64,000 nt of DNA from Pseudomonas putida (GCF_001941965.1 NZ_MKZO01000012.1:248001-312000), one strand, 5' to 3'; shown: positions 17,840 to 27,706, counted from the stretch's first letter. A program made the numbers and translations. The notes: generated by a model not told the origin, from the sequence alone.

Positions 17840-18969
17840 CAGACGCAGGCCTCGACCAGGTGACGGCCGATATCGTCGAGCCCGTAGACCGCGTCGGCCA
17901 GGTTGGCCTTGACGATGGCCATGGGCATTCCGTAGATCACGCAGCTGGCCTCGTCCTGGGCCCAGACCTGGCTGCCGCCCTGCTTGAGCAGGCGCGCGCC
18001 TTCGCGGCCATCGGCGCCCATGCCGGTGAGGACCACCGCCAGGACCTTGTCACCGAAGGACTTGGCCGCCGAACCGAAGGTGATGTCCACGCAGGGCTTG
18101 TAGTTGAGACGCTCGTCGCCCGGCAGGATCTTCACCATGCCGCGGGCGTCGACCATCATCTGCTTGCCGCCAGGGGCCAGCAGGGCCAGGCCGGGACGCA
18201 GCATGTCGCCGTCCTCGGCTTCCTTGACGTTGATCTTGCACAGTTTGTCGAGGCGTTCGGCGAAGGCCTTGGTGAAGGCCGCCGGCATGTGCTGGATCAG
18301 CACGATGGGCGCCGGGAAACCGGCCGGCAGTTGGGTCAGGACCCGCTGCAGGGCCACCGGACCACCGGTGGAAGTACCGATGGCGAGCAATTTGTAGGCC
18401 TTGCGCTTGGGCGCCGGCGAGTGGCTGGCCGCCGGGGCTGGCGCGGGCGCCGGAGCGGCGCTGCGGGTCGGCAGCGGCGACGGTGCACGGGCCGAACCCA
18501 GCGACGACACCGGGCTGGACGAGGTGGTGCTGACCGCGGGCAGCGGGCTGGAATAACTGCTGAAACGGCGGTTGCTGCGGGAGATGGTGTGGACCTTCTC
18601 GCACAGCATCTGCTTGACCTTGTCCGGGTTGCGCGAGATGTCCTCGAAGTTCTTCGGCAGGTAATCCACCGCGCCGGCGTCCAGGGCATCCAGGGTCACC
18701 CGGGCGCCTTCGTGGGTCAGCGAGGAGAACATCAGCACCGGGGTCGGGCAGCGCTGCATGATGTGGCGAACCGCGGTGATGCCGTCCATGGTCGGCATCT
18801 CGTAGTCCATGGTGATGACGTCGGGCTTGAGCGCCAGGGCCTGGTCGATCGCTTCCTTGCCGTTGGTGGCGGTACCGACCACCTGGATGGTCGGGTCCGC
18901 CGAGAGAATTTCCGAGACGCGGCGGCGGAAGAAACCGGAATCATCCACCACCAGGACCTTGACTGACAT
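17839..18969 (-). CDS. cheB: chemotaxis protein-glutamate methylesterase CheB
   Basis: 376 residues. Demethylates and deamidates chemoreceptors when phosphorylated by CheA. Receiver domain residues 1-125 with the phospho-acceptor Asp55 (VITMDYEMP), an Ala/Pro/Ser-rich linker (about 140-190), then the methylesterase domain with the catalytic Ser in GTSTGGP, His in IQHMPAAF and Asp in [11 protein letters not shown]. The ATG at 18969 is used because GGAGTG precedes it at the right spacing; the GTG two codons upstream is an alternative. Confidence 0.95.
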   Translation of the reverse strand: MSVKVLVVDDSGFFRRRVSEILSADPTIQVVGTATNGKEAIDQALALKPDVITMDYEMPTMDGITAVRHIMQRCPTPVLMFSSLTHEGARVTLDALDAGAVDYLPKNFEDISRNPDKVKQMLCEKVHTISRSNRRFSSYSSPLPAVSTTSSSPVSSLGSARAPSPLPTRSAAPAPAPAPAASHSPAPKRKAYKLLAIGTSTGGPVALQRVLTQLPAGFPAPIVLIQHMPAAFTKAFAERLDKLCKINVKEAEDGDMLRPGLALLAPGGKQMMVDARGMVKILPGDERLNYKPCVDITFGSAAKSFGDKVLAVVLTGMGADGREGARLLKQGGSQVWAQDEASCVIYGMPMAIVKANLADAVYGLDDIGRHLVEACV

Positions 18970-18982
18970 AAACACTCCATTA

Positions 18983-19010
18983 GGCGGCGCAACCGCGAGG
19001 TCGCGCCGCC
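18983..19010 (-). other. hairpin between cheA and cheB
   Basis: In the 45 bases between the cheA stop and the cheB start there is an inverted repeat: GGCGGCGC (18983-18990) pairs with GCGCCGCC (19003-19010), extended by three further pairs after one mismatch, with loop GCGA. No T-run follows on the minus strand, so it is more likely an mRNA-stability or processing element than a terminator. Confidence 0.6.
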
Positions 19011-19014
19011 GGGA

Positions 19015-21261
19015 TCAGATTCGCCGAGCGGCGTAACGCTTGAGCATGCTCGGTACATCGAGGATCAGCGCGATGCGCCCGTCACCGGTGATGGTGGCGC
19101 CCGACATGCCCGGGGTGCCCTGGAGCATCTTGCCCAGCGGCTTGATGACCACTTCTTCCTGGCCCACCAACTGGTCGACGACGAAGCCGATGCGCTGGGT
19201 GCCGACGGAAAGGATCACCACATGGCCTTCATGCTGCTCTTCGTGAGCGGCGGAACTGACCAGCCAGCGCTTGAGGTAGAACAGCGGCAGCGCCTTGTCG
19301 CGGACGATCACCACTTCCTGGCCGTCGACCACGTTGGTGCGCGACAGGTCGAGGTGGAAGATCTCGTTGACGTTGACCAGCGGGAAGGCGAAGGCCTGGT
19401 TGCCCAGCATCACCATCAGGGTCGGCATGATCGCCAGGGTCAATGGCACCTTGATGACGATCTTCGAGCCCTGGCCCTTGGCCGAGTAGATGTTGATCGA
19501 GCCGTTGAGCTGGGAAATCTTGGTCTTCACCACGTCCATGCCGACGCCACGGCCGGACACGTCGGAAATCTCGGTCTTGGTCGAGAAACCCGGGGCGAAG
19601 ATCAGGTTGTAGCAGTCCGATTCGCTCAGGCGGTCGGCCGCATCCTTGTCCATCAGGCCCTTTTCCACGGCCTTGGCGCGCAGCACCGCCGGGTCCATGC
19701 CCTTGCCGTCGTCGGAGATGGACAGGAGGATATGGTCACCCTCCTGCTCCGCCGCCAGGATCACCTTGCCGCCACGGGGCTTGCCCGAGGCTTCACGTTC
19801 TTCAGGCGTCTCGACGCCGTGGTCGACCGCGTTGCGCACCAGGTGGACCAGCGGGTCGGCCAGGGCTTCGACCAGGTTCTTGTCGAGGTCGGTCTCTTCG
19901 CCGACCAGCTCCAGGGCGATCTCTTTCTTGAGCTGGCGGGCCAGGTCGCGAACCAGGCGCGGGAAGCGCCCGAAGACCTTCTTGATCGGCTGCATGCGGG
20001 TCTTCATGACCGCGGTCTGCAGGTCGGCAGTGACCACGTCGAGGTTGGACACGGCCTTGGACATGGCCTCGTCGCCGCTGTTCAGGCCCAGGCGGACGAG
20101 GCGGTTACGCACCAGCACCAGCTCACCGACCATGTTCATGATCTCGTCCAGCCGCGCGGTATCGACGCGCACGGTGGTTTCTGCCTCGCTGGCCGGCGGG
20201 TGCTTGTCGCCACCGGCAGCGGCAGGCGCGGCAGCCTGGCGCGCAGGTGCAGCGGCAGGCGCCGGCTTGGCCACGGGCGCCGGAACGGGCCTGGCGGCCG
20301 GCTTGGCCACGGCCGCAGCCGCAGGCGCCGCCGCGACCGGCGCAGCAGTGCCGCCCAGCGCATCGGCGGCGAACTTGCCCTTGCCGTGCAACTGGTCGAG
20401 CAGTGCTTCGAATTCGTGTTCGGTGATTTCGTCGCCACCCGCGGCAGCGGCAGGCAACGCGTCGACCGCGGCGACAGCGACCGCGTCCGGCAGCGCATCG
20501 GCAGAGAACGAACCCTTGCCGTGCAACTGGTCCAGCAGGGCCTCGAACTCGGCATCGGTGATTTCGTCGCTCGGCTCGGCGCTGGCCTCGCTATTGGCTT
20601 CGGCAACCGGCGCCGGCGCGCTGGCCGCCGACAGGTTGTCGGCGGCGAACTGGCCCTTGCCGTGCAACTGGTCGAGCAGGGACTCGAATTCGGCGTCGGT
20701 GATCTCGTCGCTGCCGGCGTCGGCGGCAGGCGCCTCGTCAGGCATGGCGCCGAGGGAATCGAGCAACTGCTCGAACTCACTGTCGGTGATATCACCCGAG
20801 GCCGCCACCGGCTCCGCGGCGGCGACCACGACAGGCTCGGGCGCGGCGACCGGCGCCGCCGGCGCGGCACCCGCAGGTTCGGCCAGGCGCGCCAGGGCGC
20901 CCAGCAACTCAGGGGTGGCCGGGGTGATATCGGTGCGCTCGCGCACCTGGCCGAACATGCTGTTGACCGTGTCCAGGGCTTCCAGGACCACGTCCATCAG
21001 TTCGGAATCGACCCGGCGCTCTCCCTTGCGCAGGATGTCGAAAACGTTCTCGGCGATATGACAGCACTCCACCAGCTCGTTGAGCTGGAGGAAGCCGGCG
21101 CCCCCTTTTACAGTGTGAAAACCGCGAAAGATTGCATTGAGCAGGTCCGCATCGTCCGGACGGCTTTCCAGCTCGACCAGTTGTTCGGACAGTTGCTCAA
21201 GAATTTCGCCGGCCTCTACCAGGAAATCCTGAAGGATTTCTTCATCGGCGCCGAAGCTCAT
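19015..21261 (-). CDS. cheA: chemotaxis histidine kinase CheA
   Basis: 748 residues. N-terminal Hpt domain with phospho-His49 (RGFHTVKGGAGFLQ), a long linker (about 130-350), dimerisation domain, HATPase domain (LVRNAVDHGVETPEER as N box; SDDGKGMDP) and C-terminal CheW-like regulatory domain. The linker carries four copies of a short motif of the form (D)EIT-x-x-EFE-x-LLDQLHGKG at about residues 163, 188, 230 and 271; the first is degenerate. Ala/Pro-rich spacers separate them. Such a linker is where polar array factors bind CheA in related systems. ATG at 21261 is preferred to the TTG one codon upstream. Confidence 0.96.
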   Translation of the reverse strand: MSFGADEEILQDFLVEAGEILEQLSEQLVELESRPDDADLLNAIFRGFHTVKGGAGFLQLNELVECCHIAENVFDILRKGERRVDSELMDVVLEALDTVNSMFGQVRERTDITPATPELLGALARLAEPAGAAPAAPVAAPEPVVVAAAEPVAASGDITDSEFEQLLDSLGAMPDEAPAADAGSDEITDAEFESLLDQLHGKGQFAADNLSAASAPAPVAEANSEASAEPSDEITDAEFEALLDQLHGKGSFSADALPDAVAVAAVDALPAAAAGGDEITEHEFEALLDQLHGKGKFAADALGGTAAPVAAAPAAAAVAKPAARPVPAPVAKPAPAAAPARQAAAPAAAGGDKHPPASEAETTVRVDTARLDEIMNMVGELVLVRNRLVRLGLNSGDEAMSKAVSNLDVVTADLQTAVMKTRMQPIKKVFGRFPRLVRDLARQLKKEIALELVGEETDLDKNLVEALADPLVHLVRNAVDHGVETPEEREASGKPRGGKVILAAEQEGDHILLSISDDGKGMDPAVLRAKAVEKGLMDKDAADRLSESDCYNLIFAPGFSTKTEISDVSGRGVGMDVVKTKISQLNGSINIYSAKGQGSKIVIKVPLTLAIMPTLMVMLGNQAFAFPLVNVNEIFHLDLSRTNVVDGQEVVIVRDKALPLFYLKRWLVSSAAHEEQHEGHVVILSVGTQRIGFVVDQLVGQEEVVIKPLGKMLQGTPGMSGATITGDGRIALILDVPSMLKRYAARRI

Positions 21262-21273
21262 CAAACGTGCTCC

Positions 21274-22062
21274 CTAAAAACCCAGGCTGGACAGCAGATC
21301 ATCGACATCGTCCTGACCGGACACGACATCTTCACGTTTATCGGCATGAATCTGTGGTCCTTCACCCCGAGTCGGATGTTTACTTTCGTCTTTTTCAGCA
21401 TGTAGCTCGCGGCGGTCATGCTCGATCCCGGCGAAGCGATCGACCTGGCTGGCCATCAACACCAGCTTGAGCAGGTTCTTCTCGACTTCGGTGACCAGCG
21501 AGGTCACCCGCTTGATCACCTGGCCGGTCAGGTCCTGATAGTCCTGGGCCAGGAGAATATCGTTGAAGTAGCCACTGACGGTGTGACTGTCCTCGACGCT
21601 GCGCGCCAGGAACCTGTCGACACGCTGGACCAGATCACGGAACTCCGACGCTGCCACTTCCCTGCGCATGAAGCGCTGCCAATCGGCGTGCAGCGCCTTG
21701 GCTTCGTCACCCAGCTCGTGGAGCACGGGCGTCCCTTGTTCGACCAGGTCCATGGTGCGGTTCGCCGCCGCCTCGGTGAGCTTGACCACATAGGCCAGGC
21801 GCTCGGTGGCGTCGGTGATCTGGGAAATTTCCTCGGCCTGCGGCATGTGCGTGTCGATCTGGAAACTGACGATCGCACTGTGCAGCTCGCGCGTGAGCTT
21901 GCCGACTTCCTGGTACAGGCCGCGGTCACGGGTCTGGTTCAGCTGATGGATCAGTTGCACCGCGTCGCCGAACTGGCCTCGCTCGAGGCTCTCGACCAGC
22001 TCCTGGGCATGTTTCTTCAGGGTGACTTCGAAGTCGCCCAAAGATGATTCTTTATGGTCCAT
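21274..22062 (-). CDS. cheZ: CheY-P phosphatase CheZ
   Basis: 262 residues, mostly helical. The conserved phosphatase segment LAQDYQDLTGQVIKRV is at residues 171-186 and the C-terminal CheY-binding peptide DVDDLLSSLGF ends the protein. The start MDHKESSLGDFE at 22062 is preferred because it gives the usual Pseudomonas N-terminus; a start five codons upstream is possible. It lies 18 bases after cheY and 12 before cheA, so all three are co-transcribed. Confidence 0.95.
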   Translation of the reverse strand: MDHKESSLGDFEVTLKKHAQELVESLERGQFGDAVQLIHQLNQTRDRGLYQEVGKLTRELHSAIVSFQIDTHMPQAEEISQITDATERLAYVVKLTEAAANRTMDLVEQGTPVLHELGDEAKALHADWQRFMRREVAASEFRDLVQRVDRFLARSVEDSHTVSGYFNDILLAQDYQDLTGQVIKRVTSLVTEVEKNLLKLVLMASQVDRFAGIEHDRRELHAEKDESKHPTRGEGPQIHADKREDVVSGQDDVDDLLSSLGF

Positions 22063-22080
22063 AGCGCCCCCGTTCACGCA

Positions 22081-22467
22081 TCAAGCGTTGACGCGTTCGA
22101 AGATCTTTTCGATTTTCTCTTTCAGCACCTGGGCGGTGAAAGGCTTCACGACGTAGCCGTTGACCCCGGCCTGGGCGGCTTCGATGATCTGCTCGCGCTT
22201 GGCTTCGGCGGTCACCATCAGCACCGGCAGGTGCTTCAGGCGCTCGTGTGCACGGACGGTGCGCAGCAGGTCGATACCGGTCATGCCCGGCATGTTCCAG
22301 TCGGTGACCAGGAAGTCGAAATTACCGCTTTCAAGCATGGGTAGCGCGGTCGTGCCGTCATCCGCCTCGGACGTGTTGGTGAAGCCCAGGTCACGCAGCA
22401 GGTTCTTGATGATCCGCCGCATCGTCGAAAAGTCGTCGACGATGAGGATTTTCATATCTTTGTTCAA
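22081..22467 (-). CDS. cheY: chemotaxis response regulator CheY
   Basis: Single receiver domain that carries the signal from CheA to FliM. With the TTG start at 22467 it has 128 residues; the acidic pocket is Asp11/Asp12, the phospho-acceptor Asp56 in [12 protein letters not shown], followed by the switch Thr in MVTAEAK and Lys in YVVKPF. The TTG is chosen because GGAGG lies five bases before it, whereas the ATG at 22455 is 17 bases from that site. If the ATG is used the protein is 124 residues and the acceptor is Asp52. Confidence 0.95.
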   Translation of the reverse strand: MNKDMKILIVDDFSTMRRIIKNLLRDLGFTNTSEADDGTTALPMLESGNFDFLVTDWNMPGMTGIDLLRTVRAHERLKHLPVLMVTAEAKREQIIEAAQAGVNGYVVKPFTAQVLKEKIEKIFERVNA

Positions 22468-22560
22468 TTAGACCTCCAAGCAGTCTTTAACGCGCCCAGC
22501 GCTGAGCGCGCATTCAATCAATTCCGGCTACCACGTTGTCACGACTGCATCGAACCAGGT

Positions 22561-23301
22561 TCAACGCGCCCGCCACTCCCCCAGCCGGCTGCGCAGACGG
22601 GCCGCGCACTGGCTATGCAACTGGCTGACGCGCGATTCGCTGACCCCCAGGACCTCACCGATTTCCTTGAGGTTCAGCTCTTCGTCGTAGTACAGGGCCA
22701 GGACCAGACGCTCGCGTTCCGGCAGGTTGGCGATGGCATCGGCCAAGGCTACCTGGAAGCGCTCGTCTTCCAGATCGCGCGAAGGCTCGAGCTGGGCACT
22801 GGCACCATCCTCGTGCAGCCCTTCATGCTCGCCGTCCTGCAACAGGTCGTCGAAACTGAACAGGCGGCTGCCCAAGGTATCGTTCAAAATCCCGTAGTAA
22901 TCATCGAGACTCAATTGAAGTTCGGCAGCAACCTCGTGATCTTTAGCGTCACGGCCGGTTTTTGCTTCAATTGCACGAATCGCGTCGCTGACCATGCGGG
23001 TATTGCGGTGTACCGAGCGCGGTGCCCAGTCGCCTTTACGGACTTCGTCGAGCATGGCGCCGCGGATACGGATGCCGGCATAGGTCTCGAAACTGGCGCC
23101 CTTGCTCGAGTCGTACTTGTTCGAGACTTCGAGCAGGCCGATCATCCCGGCCTGGATCAGATCCTCCACCTGCACACTGGCCGGCAAGCGCGCCAGCAGG
23201 TGGTAGGCGATACGCTTGACCAGCGGTGCATAGCGCTCGATCAGCTCGTACTGGGCGTCACGCGAAGACTTGCTGTACATCCGGTAGCCGCTGGCGTTCA
23301 T
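22561..23301 (-). CDS. fliA: flagellar sigma factor FliA (sigma-28)
   Basis: 246 residues. Class-IV flagellar sigma factor. Region 2 is seen in YAPLVKRIAYHLLARLPASVQVEDLIQAGMIGLL, region 3 in the middle, and region 4 helix-turn-helix in LNLKEIGEVLGVSESRVSQLHSQ. The ATG at 23301 overlaps the fleN stop by four bases. The longer in-frame reading to 23427 lies inside fleN. Its own target promoter is seen before fliC in this window; its anti-sigma FlgM is not in the window. Confidence 0.96.
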   Translation of the reverse strand: MNASGYRMYSKSSRDAQYELIERYAPLVKRIAYHLLARLPASVQVEDLIQAGMIGLLEVSNKYDSSKGASFETYAGIRIRGAMLDEVRKGDWAPRSVHRNTRMVSDAIRAIEAKTGRDAKDHEVAAELQLSLDDYYGILNDTLGSRLFSFDDLLQDGEHEGLHEDGASAQLEPSRDLEDERFQVALADAIANLPERERLVLALYYDEELNLKEIGEVLGVSESRVSQLHSQCAARLRSRLGEWRAR

Positions 23302-24131
23302 AGCACGGGTCCTGCACTGGTCGGCTGTACCAGACGCTCGACGAAGAACTCCAGGTGGCCGCGCGGGTTGGCCGGCAGCGGCCAGGTATCGACCTTCTGG
23401 GCGATCGCCTTGAACGCCAGCGCGCACTTGGAACGCGGGAAGGCTTCATAGACCGCTCGCTGCTTCTGCACAGCCTTGCGCACGCACTCGTCGTAGGGCA
23501 CGGCACCGACGTATTGTAGGGCGACATCGAGGAAGCGATCCGTGACCTTGGTCAACTTGGCGAACAGGTTGCGCCCTTCCTGCGGGCTTTGCGCCATGTT
23601 GGCGAGGACGCGGAAACGGCTCATGCCGTAGTCGCGGTTGAGCAACTTGATCAGGGCATAGGCGTCGGTGATCGAGGTGGGTTCGTCGCAGACCACCAGC
23701 AGGACTTCCTGGGCCGCACGGACGAAGCTGACCACCGAGTCACCGATACCCGCGGCGGTGTCGATCACCAGCACGTCGAGGTTGTCGCCGATTTCGCTGA
23801 AGGCCTGGATCAGGCCGGCGTGCTGGGCCGGGGCCAGGTGCACCATGCTCTGGGTGCCCGACGCTGCCGGAACGATGCGCACGCCGCCGGGCCCCTGCAG
23901 GAGCACGTCGCGCAGCTCGCAGCGGCCTTCGATGACGTCGGCCAGGGTGCGTTTGGGGGTGAGCCCGAGCAGTACGTCGACATTGGCCAGGCCAAGGTCG
24001 GCGTCCAGCAGCATGACGCGACGGCCGAGCTCGGCCAGTGCCAGCGAGAGGTTCACCGACACGTTGGTCTTGCCAACGCCACCTTTGCCGCCGGTCACGG
24101 CGATCACCTGTACGGGATGCATGCTACCCAT
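23298..24131 (-). CDS. fleN: flagellar number regulator FleN (FlhG)
   Basis: 277 residues. MinD-like ATPase that binds FleQ and limits flagella to one or few at the pole. Deviant Walker A GGKGGVGKTN near residues 14-23, DADLGLANVDVLLG as A' motif, and VLVIDTAAGIGDSVVSF as Walker B. Followed by fliA (4-base overlap) and preceded by flhF after 120 bases that show no obvious promoter. Two ATGs (24131, 24122) are possible starts. Confidence 0.95.
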   Translation of the reverse strand: MGSMHPVQVIAVTGGKGGVGKTNVSVNLSLALAELGRRVMLLDADLGLANVDVLLGLTPKRTLADVIEGRCELRDVLLQGPGGVRIVPAASGTQSMVHLAPAQHAGLIQAFSEIGDNLDVLVIDTAAGIGDSVVSFVRAAQEVLLVVCDEPTSITDAYALIKLLNRDYGMSRFRVLANMAQSPQEGRNLFAKLTKVTDRFLDVALQYVGAVPYDECVRKAVQKQRAVYEAFPRSKCALAFKAIAQKVDTWPLPANPRGHLEFFVERLVQPTSAGPVL

Positions 24132-24251
24132 ATTTGTTCTTTACCTTGTCTTGCTTAGACCGAGGCCACATGACGGGACGCGCTGGCGACAACCTTGAGC
24201 TGCCACGCGAACCCTGTGATGTAGGTACTTTGCAACTGATACATCTCCACC

Positions 24252-25565
24252 TCAGCCGACTCGCTTGCCGTCACTGTGGTACAGGTCGGCGAACATGTCG
24301 GCCATGGCCTCCTCGCTCGGATCGTCCTGCATCTGCACACTCACCGCGCGGCTCACCAACTGGTGCCGCCGCGGCAGGTGCAGGTCGTCAGGAATGCGCG
24401 GGCCATCGGTGAGATAGGCCACCGGCAGTTCCTGGTTGATCACCAGGCTGAGGACTTCTCCCAGGCTGGCGGTTTCATCGAGTTTGGTCAGGATGCAACC
24501 GGCCAGGCCGCAGCGCTTGTAGCTGTGGTAGGCGGCGGTCAGCACCTGCTTCTGGCTGGTAGTGGCCAGGACCAGGTAGTTCTTGGCATGGATGCCACGG
24601 CCAGCCAGGGTTTCCAGCTGCATGCGCAGGGCCGGGTCGCTGGCCTGCAGGCCGGCGGTGTCGATCAGTACCACGCGCTTGCGCAGCAGCGGCTCCAGCG
24701 CCTGGGCCAGGGACTGGCCGGGGTCGACGTGGGTCACCGAGACGTTGAGGATGCGGCCCAGGGTCTTGAGCTGCTCCTGCGCGCCGATGCGGAAACTGTC
24801 CATGCTCACCAGGGCCAGGTTCTGCGCGCCGTACTTGAGCACGTAGCGTGCGGCGAGCTTGGCCAGGGTGGTGGTCTTGCCCATGCCGGCCGGGCCGACC
24901 ATGGCGATCACCCCGCCCTCCTCGATCGGTTCGACTTCCGGGACGTGGATCATCCGCGCCAGGTGCGCCAGCAACATGCGCCAGCCGTGGCGTGGGTCGA
25001 CGATCTCCTGGGTCAGGTCGAGCAGGTCGCGGGCCAGCGGACCGGACAGGCCGATGCGCTGCAGGCGGCGCCAGAGGTTGGCCTGGTGTGGCTTGGCGCC
25101 TTGCAGCTGGGTCCAGGCCAGGGAGCCGAGCTGGACTTCCAGCAGCTCGCGCAGGCCCGACAGCTCGGAGCGCATGGAATCGAACAGGCGCCGGTCGATG
25201 GCCGAAGGCGCCGGGGCCGCCGGAGCCGGTGCGGGCTCTTCGTGGCGCGCCTCGACCAGCGGCTCGGAGGCGGTCAGCGGCAGGCCGGCGAACAACTGGC
25301 GATTGCCGGTCTCGGTATCGTCGCGGGTGTTCAGCTCGGCCTGGGCGGTGGCGATGCGCGACTGGGTCTTGCGCAGCTCGTCTTCCAGCTCGGCGTTGGG
25401 CACCCGTGGCGCCAGGGCGGACAGCTTGTAGTCCAGCGCAGCCGTCAGCTCGACACCGCCAGCAATCCGTCGGTTGCCGATGATGGCGGCGTCGGCCCCC
25501 AGCTCATCGCGAACCAGCTTCATGGCCTGACGCATATCGGCGGCGAAAAAACGCTTAACTTGCAT
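24252..25565 (-). CDS. flhF: polar flagellar SRP-type GTPase FlhF
   Basis: 437 residues. Marks the pole where the flagellum is built. Basic N-terminus (MQVKRFFAADMRQAMKLV), a variable B domain, and the C-terminal NG GTPase domain: G1 GPAGMGKTTTLAKLAA, then VLIDTAGL (G3) and LTKLDETASLGEVLSL (G4/G5). It starts 11 bases after flhA. Confidence 0.95.
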   Translation of the reverse strand: MQVKRFFAADMRQAMKLVRDELGADAAIIGNRRIAGGVELTAALDYKLSALAPRVPNAELEDELRKTQSRIATAQAELNTRDDTETGNRQLFAGLPLTASEPLVEARHEEPAPAPAAPAPSAIDRRLFDSMRSELSGLRELLEVQLGSLAWTQLQGAKPHQANLWRRLQRIGLSGPLARDLLDLTQEIVDPRHGWRMLLAHLARMIHVPEVEPIEEGGVIAMVGPAGMGKTTTLAKLAARYVLKYGAQNLALVSMDSFRIGAQEQLKTLGRILNVSVTHVDPGQSLAQALEPLLRKRVVLIDTAGLQASDPALRMQLETLAGRGIHAKNYLVLATTSQKQVLTAAYHSYKRCGLAGCILTKLDETASLGEVLSLVINQELPVAYLTDGPRIPDDLHLPRRHQLVSRAVSVQMQDDPSEEAMADMFADLYHSDGKRVG

Positions 25566-25576
25566 AACCCACTACC

Positions 25577-27706
25577 TCAGCCGTTGGGGCCCACTGTGGC
25601 AACGATGGTGACTTGCTTGTTGTCAGGTATTTCCTGATACGCCAAAACATGCAAATTCGGTACGGCCAGGCGACCGAAACGCGAGAGCATCTGCCGGATC
25701 GGTCCTGCTACCAGCAGGATGGCCGGCTGACCTTGCATCTCCTGACGCTGGGCAGCCTCGATCAGCGAACGCTGAAGCTTTTCAGCCATGCTTGGCTCAA
25801 GAAGAACACCGTCTTCCTGACCTTGCCCGGCCCTTTGCAGACTATTGAGCAAAATCTGTTCCAACCTTGGCTCAAGGGTGATCACAGGCAGCTCGGACTC
25901 AGTGCCGACAATGCTTTGCACGATAGCGCGACACAATCCGACGCGGACCGCGGCGACCAGCGCGGCGGTATCTTGACTCTTGCTCGCATTGTTGGCGATC
26001 GCCTCGGCGATACTGCGGATATCCCTGACGGGAACCTGTTCCGCCAACAGGGCCTGGAGCACTTTCAACAGGCCGGACAGGGGCAGGACCCCCGGGACGA
26101 TTTCTTCCGCCAGTTTCGGCGAGCCCTTGGCCAGCACCGCCAGCAACTGCTGGACCTCTTCATGGCCGATCAGCTCGTGGCAGTGCTTGTAGAGAATCTG
26201 GTTGAGGTGGGTGGCGACCACGGTACTGGCATCCACCACTGTGTAGCCCAGGGACTGCGCCTGGCTGCGCTGGGCCACGTCGATCCACACCGCCTCCAGG
26301 CCGAAGGCCGGGTCCCGTGCGGCAATGCCGTTGAGGGTGCCGAACACCTGGCCCGGGTTGATGGCCATTTCCCGCTCGGGGAAGATCTCCGCCTCGGCCA
26401 GGATCACGCCCATCAGCGTCAGGCGGTAGGTACTCGGCGCCAGGTCGAGGTTGTCGCGGATATGCACGGTGGGCATGAGGAAGCCGAGATCCTGGGAGAG
26501 CTTCTTGCGCACGCCCTTGATCCGCGCCAGCAACTGGCCGCCCTGGTTGCGGTCGACCAGGGGAATCAGGCGGTAGCCCACTTCCAGGCCGATCATGTCG
26601 ATCGGGGTCACGTCGTCCCAGCCCAGTTCCTTGGTTTCGGCGGCGCGCGACGGCGACGGCAGGGCTTCCTGCTGGCGCTGGAGCTCCTGGGCGACCTTGA
26701 CCTTGACCTGGTTCTGCTTCTTCCACACCAGGTAAGCGCCGCCGGCGGCCATCAGGCCGAGGCTGAGGAACGCGATATGCGGCATGCCCGGGACCAGGCC
26801 CATGACGATCATGATCGCCGCGGACACCGCCAGGGCCTTCGGCGAATCGAACATCTGCCGGTTGATCTGCTTGCCCATGTCTTCCGAGCCGGAAGCACGG
26901 GTCACCATGATCGCCGCAGCGGTGGACAGCAGCAGCGATGGCAGCTGCGCCACCAAACCGTCACCGATGGTCAGCAGGGCGTAGACCCGGCCGGCATCGC
27001 CGAAGGTCATGCCGTGCTGGACCATGCCGATGGCCATGCCGCCGATCAGGTTGATGAAGAGGATCAGCAGGCCGGCGATGGCGTCACCGCGGACGAACTT
27101 GCTGGCACCGTCCATGGAACCGTAGAACTCGGCTTCCTGGGCCACTTCGGCGCGGCGGGCCTTGGCCTGGTCCTGGTTGATCAGGCCGGCGTTGAGGTCG
27201 GCGTCGATGGCCATCTGCTTGCCGGGCATCGCGTCGAGGGTGAAGCGCGCGCTCACCTCGGAGATGCGTCCGGCACCCTTGGTCACCACCACGAAGTTGA
27301 TGATCATCAGGATCGCGAACACCACGATACCGACCACGTAGTTGCCGCCGATGACCACGTCGCCGAAGGCCTGGATCACCTTACCGGCAGCGGCGTGACC
27401 GTCGTGGCCGTGGAGCAGGACCACCCGCGTCGAGGCGACGTTCAGCGCCAGGCGCAACAGGGTCGCCACCAGCAGGATGGTGGGGAACGCGGCGAAGTCC
27501 AGGGGGCGCAGGGCGTAGACGCAGACCAGCAGGACCACGATCGACAGGGCGATGTTGAAGGTGAAGAACACGTCCAGCAGGAACGGCGGGATCGGCAGCA
27601 TCATCATGGCAAGCATGATCAGCAGCAGTACCGGCACCCCGATATTGCCCCGGCCCAGGCTGCCAAGGTTGCTGCGCGCGCTGTTGATTAACTGAGAGCG
27701 GTCCAC
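25577..27706 (-). CDS. flhA: flagellar export gate protein FlhA
   Basis: 709 residues. Central membrane component of the flagellar type III export gate. Eight N-terminal membrane helices (about 20-330) include the conserved FHIPEP-family loop (ARFTLDAMPGKQMAIDADLNAG), followed by the cytoplasmic domain that docks chaperone-substrate complexes. Length normal. It has its own sigma-54-like promoter in the flhB-flhA gap, which also contains a REP pair. Confidence 0.96.
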   Translation of the reverse strand: MDRSQLINSARSNLGSLGRGNIGVPVLLLIMLAMMMLPIPPFLLDVFFTFNIALSIVVLLVCVYALRPLDFAAFPTILLVATLLRLALNVASTRVVLLHGHDGHAAAGKVIQAFGDVVIGGNYVVGIVVFAILMIINFVVVTKGAGRISEVSARFTLDAMPGKQMAIDADLNAGLINQDQAKARRAEVAQEAEFYGSMDGASKFVRGDAIAGLLILFINLIGGMAIGMVQHGMTFGDAGRVYALLTIGDGLVAQLPSLLLSTAAAIMVTRASGSEDMGKQINRQMFDSPKALAVSAAIMIVMGLVPGMPHIAFLSLGLMAAGGAYLVWKKQNQVKVKVAQELQRQQEALPSPSRAAETKELGWDDVTPIDMIGLEVGYRLIPLVDRNQGGQLLARIKGVRKKLSQDLGFLMPTVHIRDNLDLAPSTYRLTLMGVILAEAEIFPEREMAINPGQVFGTLNGIAARDPAFGLEAVWIDVAQRSQAQSLGYTVVDASTVVATHLNQILYKHCHELIGHEEVQQLLAVLAKGSPKLAEEIVPGVLPLSGLLKVLQALLAEQVPVRDIRSIAEAIANNASKSQDTAALVAAVRVGLCRAIVQSIVGTESELPVITLEPRLEQILLNSLQRAGQGQEDGVLLEPSMAEKLQRSLIEAAQRQEMQGQPAILLVAGPIRQMLSRFGRLAVPNLHVLAYQEIPDNKQVTIVATVGPNG

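Noticed and set aside
19222..21405. Long plus-strand open frames opposite cheA
   Set aside because: Antisense shadow; cheA on the minus strand has all its domains and catalytic motifs.
22478..22560. Rho-independent terminator between fliA and cheY
   Set aside because: GC-rich, partly symmetric sequence (around 22491-22513) exists but the stem is imperfect and no clean T-run follows on the minus strand.
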